Assembly: GCF_950101795.1 (NCBI RefSeq)
Contig: NZ_CATNLZ010000001.1
Span: 813,382-877,381, forward strand
Length of the DNA stretch: 64,000 nt
Direction: 5' to 3'
Source: Nocardioides sp. T2.26MG-1
Lineage (GTDB): Bacteria > Actinomycetota > Actinomycetes > Propionibacteriales > Nocardioidaceae
The notes beneath the pieces were generated by a model, which made no database searches, was not told the origin of the DNA, and worked only from the letters and a program-made list of their open reading frames with translations. The position numbers were made by a program, and so were the translations under genes. Below, piece by piece: positions 62,402-64,000 of the stretch (its first letter is position 1; the number at the start of each line of letters is the position of its first letter).

Positions 62402-63541
62402 TCAGCTCAGCAGACGACGCGGCATCAGCAGGTAGCGGAACGACGAGTCGCGGTCGCCGTCGTCGACGGAGCCGCTGATCACCACGGGCTTGGACGCCTG
62501 GGTGAAGGCGAGCTCGACCACCGGCTGGTCGATGGCGGTGAGGCCGTCGAGCAGGAACTGGGGGTTGAAGCCGGTGGTGATGTCCTCACCGGAGATCGTC
62601 GCCTCGATCGACTCCGAGGCCTGGGCCTCGTCGCCGGATCCGGCGTCGAGTGTCAGGACGCCGTCGCTGAACGCCAGCTGGACGGCGGTGTTGCGCTCGG
62701 CGACGAGCGCGACGCGCTTGACCGACTCGACCAGCGCGGCCTTGTCGACGAGGGCGGTGGTCTGGTGCTCGCCGGGGAACAGGCTGCGGACCTTGGGGAA
62801 CTCCCCGTCGAGGAGTCGGGTGGTCGTACGGCGCAGCCCGCCGGGTCCGTGGCCCTCGAAGCCGATGATCCCCTCACCGGAGCCGGTGGTCGCGAGCGCG
62901 ATCGTGACCTCGCCGCCCCCGGTCAGCGACTTGGCGGTGTCGCCGAGCACGCGGGCCGGGACCAGCGCAGCGGCCGACTCGTCGGGGGTGCGCGGGCTCC
63001 ACTCGAGCTCGCGCAGCGAGAGCCGGAACCGGTCGGTGGCCAGCAGCGAGATCGTCGAGCCGTCGATCTCGATCCGCACGCCCGTCAGCACCGGGAGCAT
63101 GTCGTCGCGGCCCGCGGCCGTGACGGCCTGGGCGACAGCGTGGGCGAAGGCCTCGCTCTGCACCGTGCCCGTGGCGGCCGGCATGTCGGGCAGCGACGGG
63201 TAGTCGTCGACCGGCATGGTCTGCAGGCTGAACCTGGCCGAACCACAGGTCAGCGAGACCCGGGCGCCGTCGAGGACCATCTCGACGGGCTTGGCCGGCA
63301 GGCTGCGGCAGATGTCGGCCAGCAGCCGGCCGCTGACCAGGGCCTTGCCCTCGTCGCTGACGTCGGCGGCAAGGGTCGCGCGGGCGGAGGTCTCGTAGTC
63401 GAAGGTGGAGAGCACCAGGCCGTCGTCGCTCGCCTCGATGAGCAACCCGGCGAGCACGGGGACGCTGGGTCGAACGGGGAGGCTGCGAGCAGCCCAGGCG
63501 ACGGCATCGGCGAGCACGTCGCGCTCGACGCGGAACTTCAC
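62402..63541 (-). CDS. dnaN: DNA polymerase III sliding clamp beta subunit
   Basis: 379-residue clamp with three repeated domains. Typical motifs: RPSVPVLAGLLIEASDDGL, GRLLADICRSLP, PVLTGVRIEIDG, LLATDRFRLSLREL, and FNPQFLLDGL; it ends RYLLMPRRLLS, containing the conserved C-terminal MP-R-L. GTG start with GAAGGAA 6 nt upstream. Confidence 0.98.
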   Translation of the reverse strand: MKFRVERDVLADAVAWAARSLPVRPSVPVLAGLLIEASDDGLVLSTFDYETSARATLAADVSDEGKALVSGRLLADICRSLPAKPVEMVLDGARVSLTCGSARFSLQTMPVDDYPSLPDMPAATGTVQSEAFAHAVAQAVTAAGRDDMLPVLTGVRIEIDGSTISLLATDRFRLSLRELEWSPRTPDESAAALVPARVLGDTAKSLTGGGEVTIALATTGSGEGIIGFEGHGPGGLRRTTTRLLDGEFPKVRSLFPGEHQTTALVDKAALVESVKRVALVAERNTAVQLAFSDGVLTLDAGSGDEAQASESIEATISGEDITTGFNPQFLLDGLTAIDQPVVELAFTQASKPVVISGSVDDGDRDSSFRYLLMPRRLLS

Positions 63542-63956
63542 GATGGTTCCTTCTGGTCGGCTCGGTGGAGCGGGGGGTCGAAGTCTAGGAGCAGGGGGAC
63601 TCCGGTGGCTTGCTGGGATGCCGATCCTGCCATGCGGGGCCGACGCGTGGGAGTTGTCCCCAGGATGGGTCCCGGATGGACTTTCTCGGGGGATCGATCT
63701 GTCTGGAGGTACGGAGTAGTCATAGCGTCGGTGGAATCTGTGGACAACTCCCGTCCGCGCAGGTCAGCGCGGCGATTCGTCGTGCACAGGGGTTGTGGAA
63801 CCAGACGGGGACGGCTGGTGGTCCGTGTGGAACCGGTCCCGACCGGGACGCACGAGAGGCCGGTCCTCCACAGGCTCTCCCGTGGTGATCGGCCTCTGCG
63901 CACCGCTGCGTGCACATCTGACAGCGGTGTAGTTCGGGGGCGCGTCGGAGCGTCGG
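63542..63956. other. oriC: Origin-like region (oriC) with DnaA boxes upstream of dnaN
   Basis: Perfect DnaA box TTGTCCACA on the reverse strand (63739-63747); near matches TTGTCCCCA (63654-63662), GGTTCCACA on the reverse strand (63826-63834) and TCCTCCACA (63864-63872), plus repeated TGTGGAA motifs. A relatively A/T-rich segment lies around 63676-63740. Its place directly upstream of dnaN is where actinobacterial oriC lies. CGGTGTAGTTC at 63924-63934 recurs near crgA. Confidence 0.75.
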
Positions 63957-64000
63957 CTACGCGACCGCGAGCGTCACCTCGATGTTGCCCCTGGTCGCGT
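63957..64000 (-). CDS. 3' end of an unidentified gene at the window edge
   Basis: The reverse strand from the right edge reads ATRGNIEVTLAVA then TAG. All 13 codons end in G or C, which supports coding, but the terminus does not look like DnaA, which I would expect here. The other two frames are non-coding or lack a fit. Identity unknown. Confidence 0.35.
   Translation of the reverse strand, partial: ATRGNIEVTLAVA

Overview
The window reads as the chromosome of a high-G+C actinobacterium of the Nocardioides / Propionibacteriales type. Codon third positions are almost all G or C. The order dnaN-gnd-recF-DUF721-gyrB-gyrA-DUF3566-tRNA-Ile-(DLW-39)-tRNA-Ala, then ppiA-rhomboid-crgA-DUF881-pknB-pknA-pbpA-rodA-pstP-fhaB-fhaA-tRNA-Leu, is the conserved actinobacterial block downstream of the replication origin. 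Here it lies on the reverse strand, with the origin at the right end. The genus is an inference from gene order and repeats.

Layout: (1) 1-27 kb is accessory sequence: an ABC-2 drug exporter, two MMPL exporters each next to a MarR or TetR regulator, polyphosphate glucokinase, malic enzyme, a membrane/beta-propeller fusion protein, several oxidoreductases, and divergent regulator/enzyme pairs with clear palindromic operators. It ends in a decayed NIPSNAP gene beside tRNA-Leu(CAG). (2) 27.6-40.2 kb is the cell-wall growth and Ser/Thr phosphosignalling operon (fhaA to pknB, joined by ATGA/GTGA overlaps), then DUF881, a double-length CrgA, a rhomboid protease, cyclophilin and a repeat-rich membrane-associated protein. 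(3) 40.2-53.3 kb is extra sequence between the ppiA region and tRNA-Ala: a lipid operon (acyltransferase, patatin, DUF3817, SURF1), a FadR-type regulator with a fatty-acid-hydroxylase-like enzyme, a complete N-acetylglucosamine uptake and deacetylation locus under a DasR-like regulator, and several orphan genes. (4) 53.3-64 kb is the replication/topoisomerase core ending in an oriC-like region with DnaA boxes.

How the genes work together: FhaA, FhaB, PstP, PknA and PknB control the SEDS/PBP pair RodA-PbpA and, with CrgA, wall synthesis and division. The split GlcNAc PTS (IIA, IIB, IIC) imports GlcNAc as GlcNAc-6-phosphate, NagA deacetylates it, and the GntR/UTRA regulator sits beside a dre-like operator in the divergent promoter. 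The accessory regulators probably control their divergent neighbours. A recurring sequence-level theme is leaderless expression: at a dozen starts a TANNNT -10 hexamer ends exactly 6-7 nt before the start codon.

No prophage, insertion sequence, CRISPR array or complete known defence system was recognised. The most unusual items are the membrane/beta-propeller fusion, the duplicated CrgA, a DnaA-box-like cluster 26 kb from oriC, a nuclease-like orphan beside tRNA-Ala, and a 63-bp palindromic repeat whose core is inverted between its two copies.
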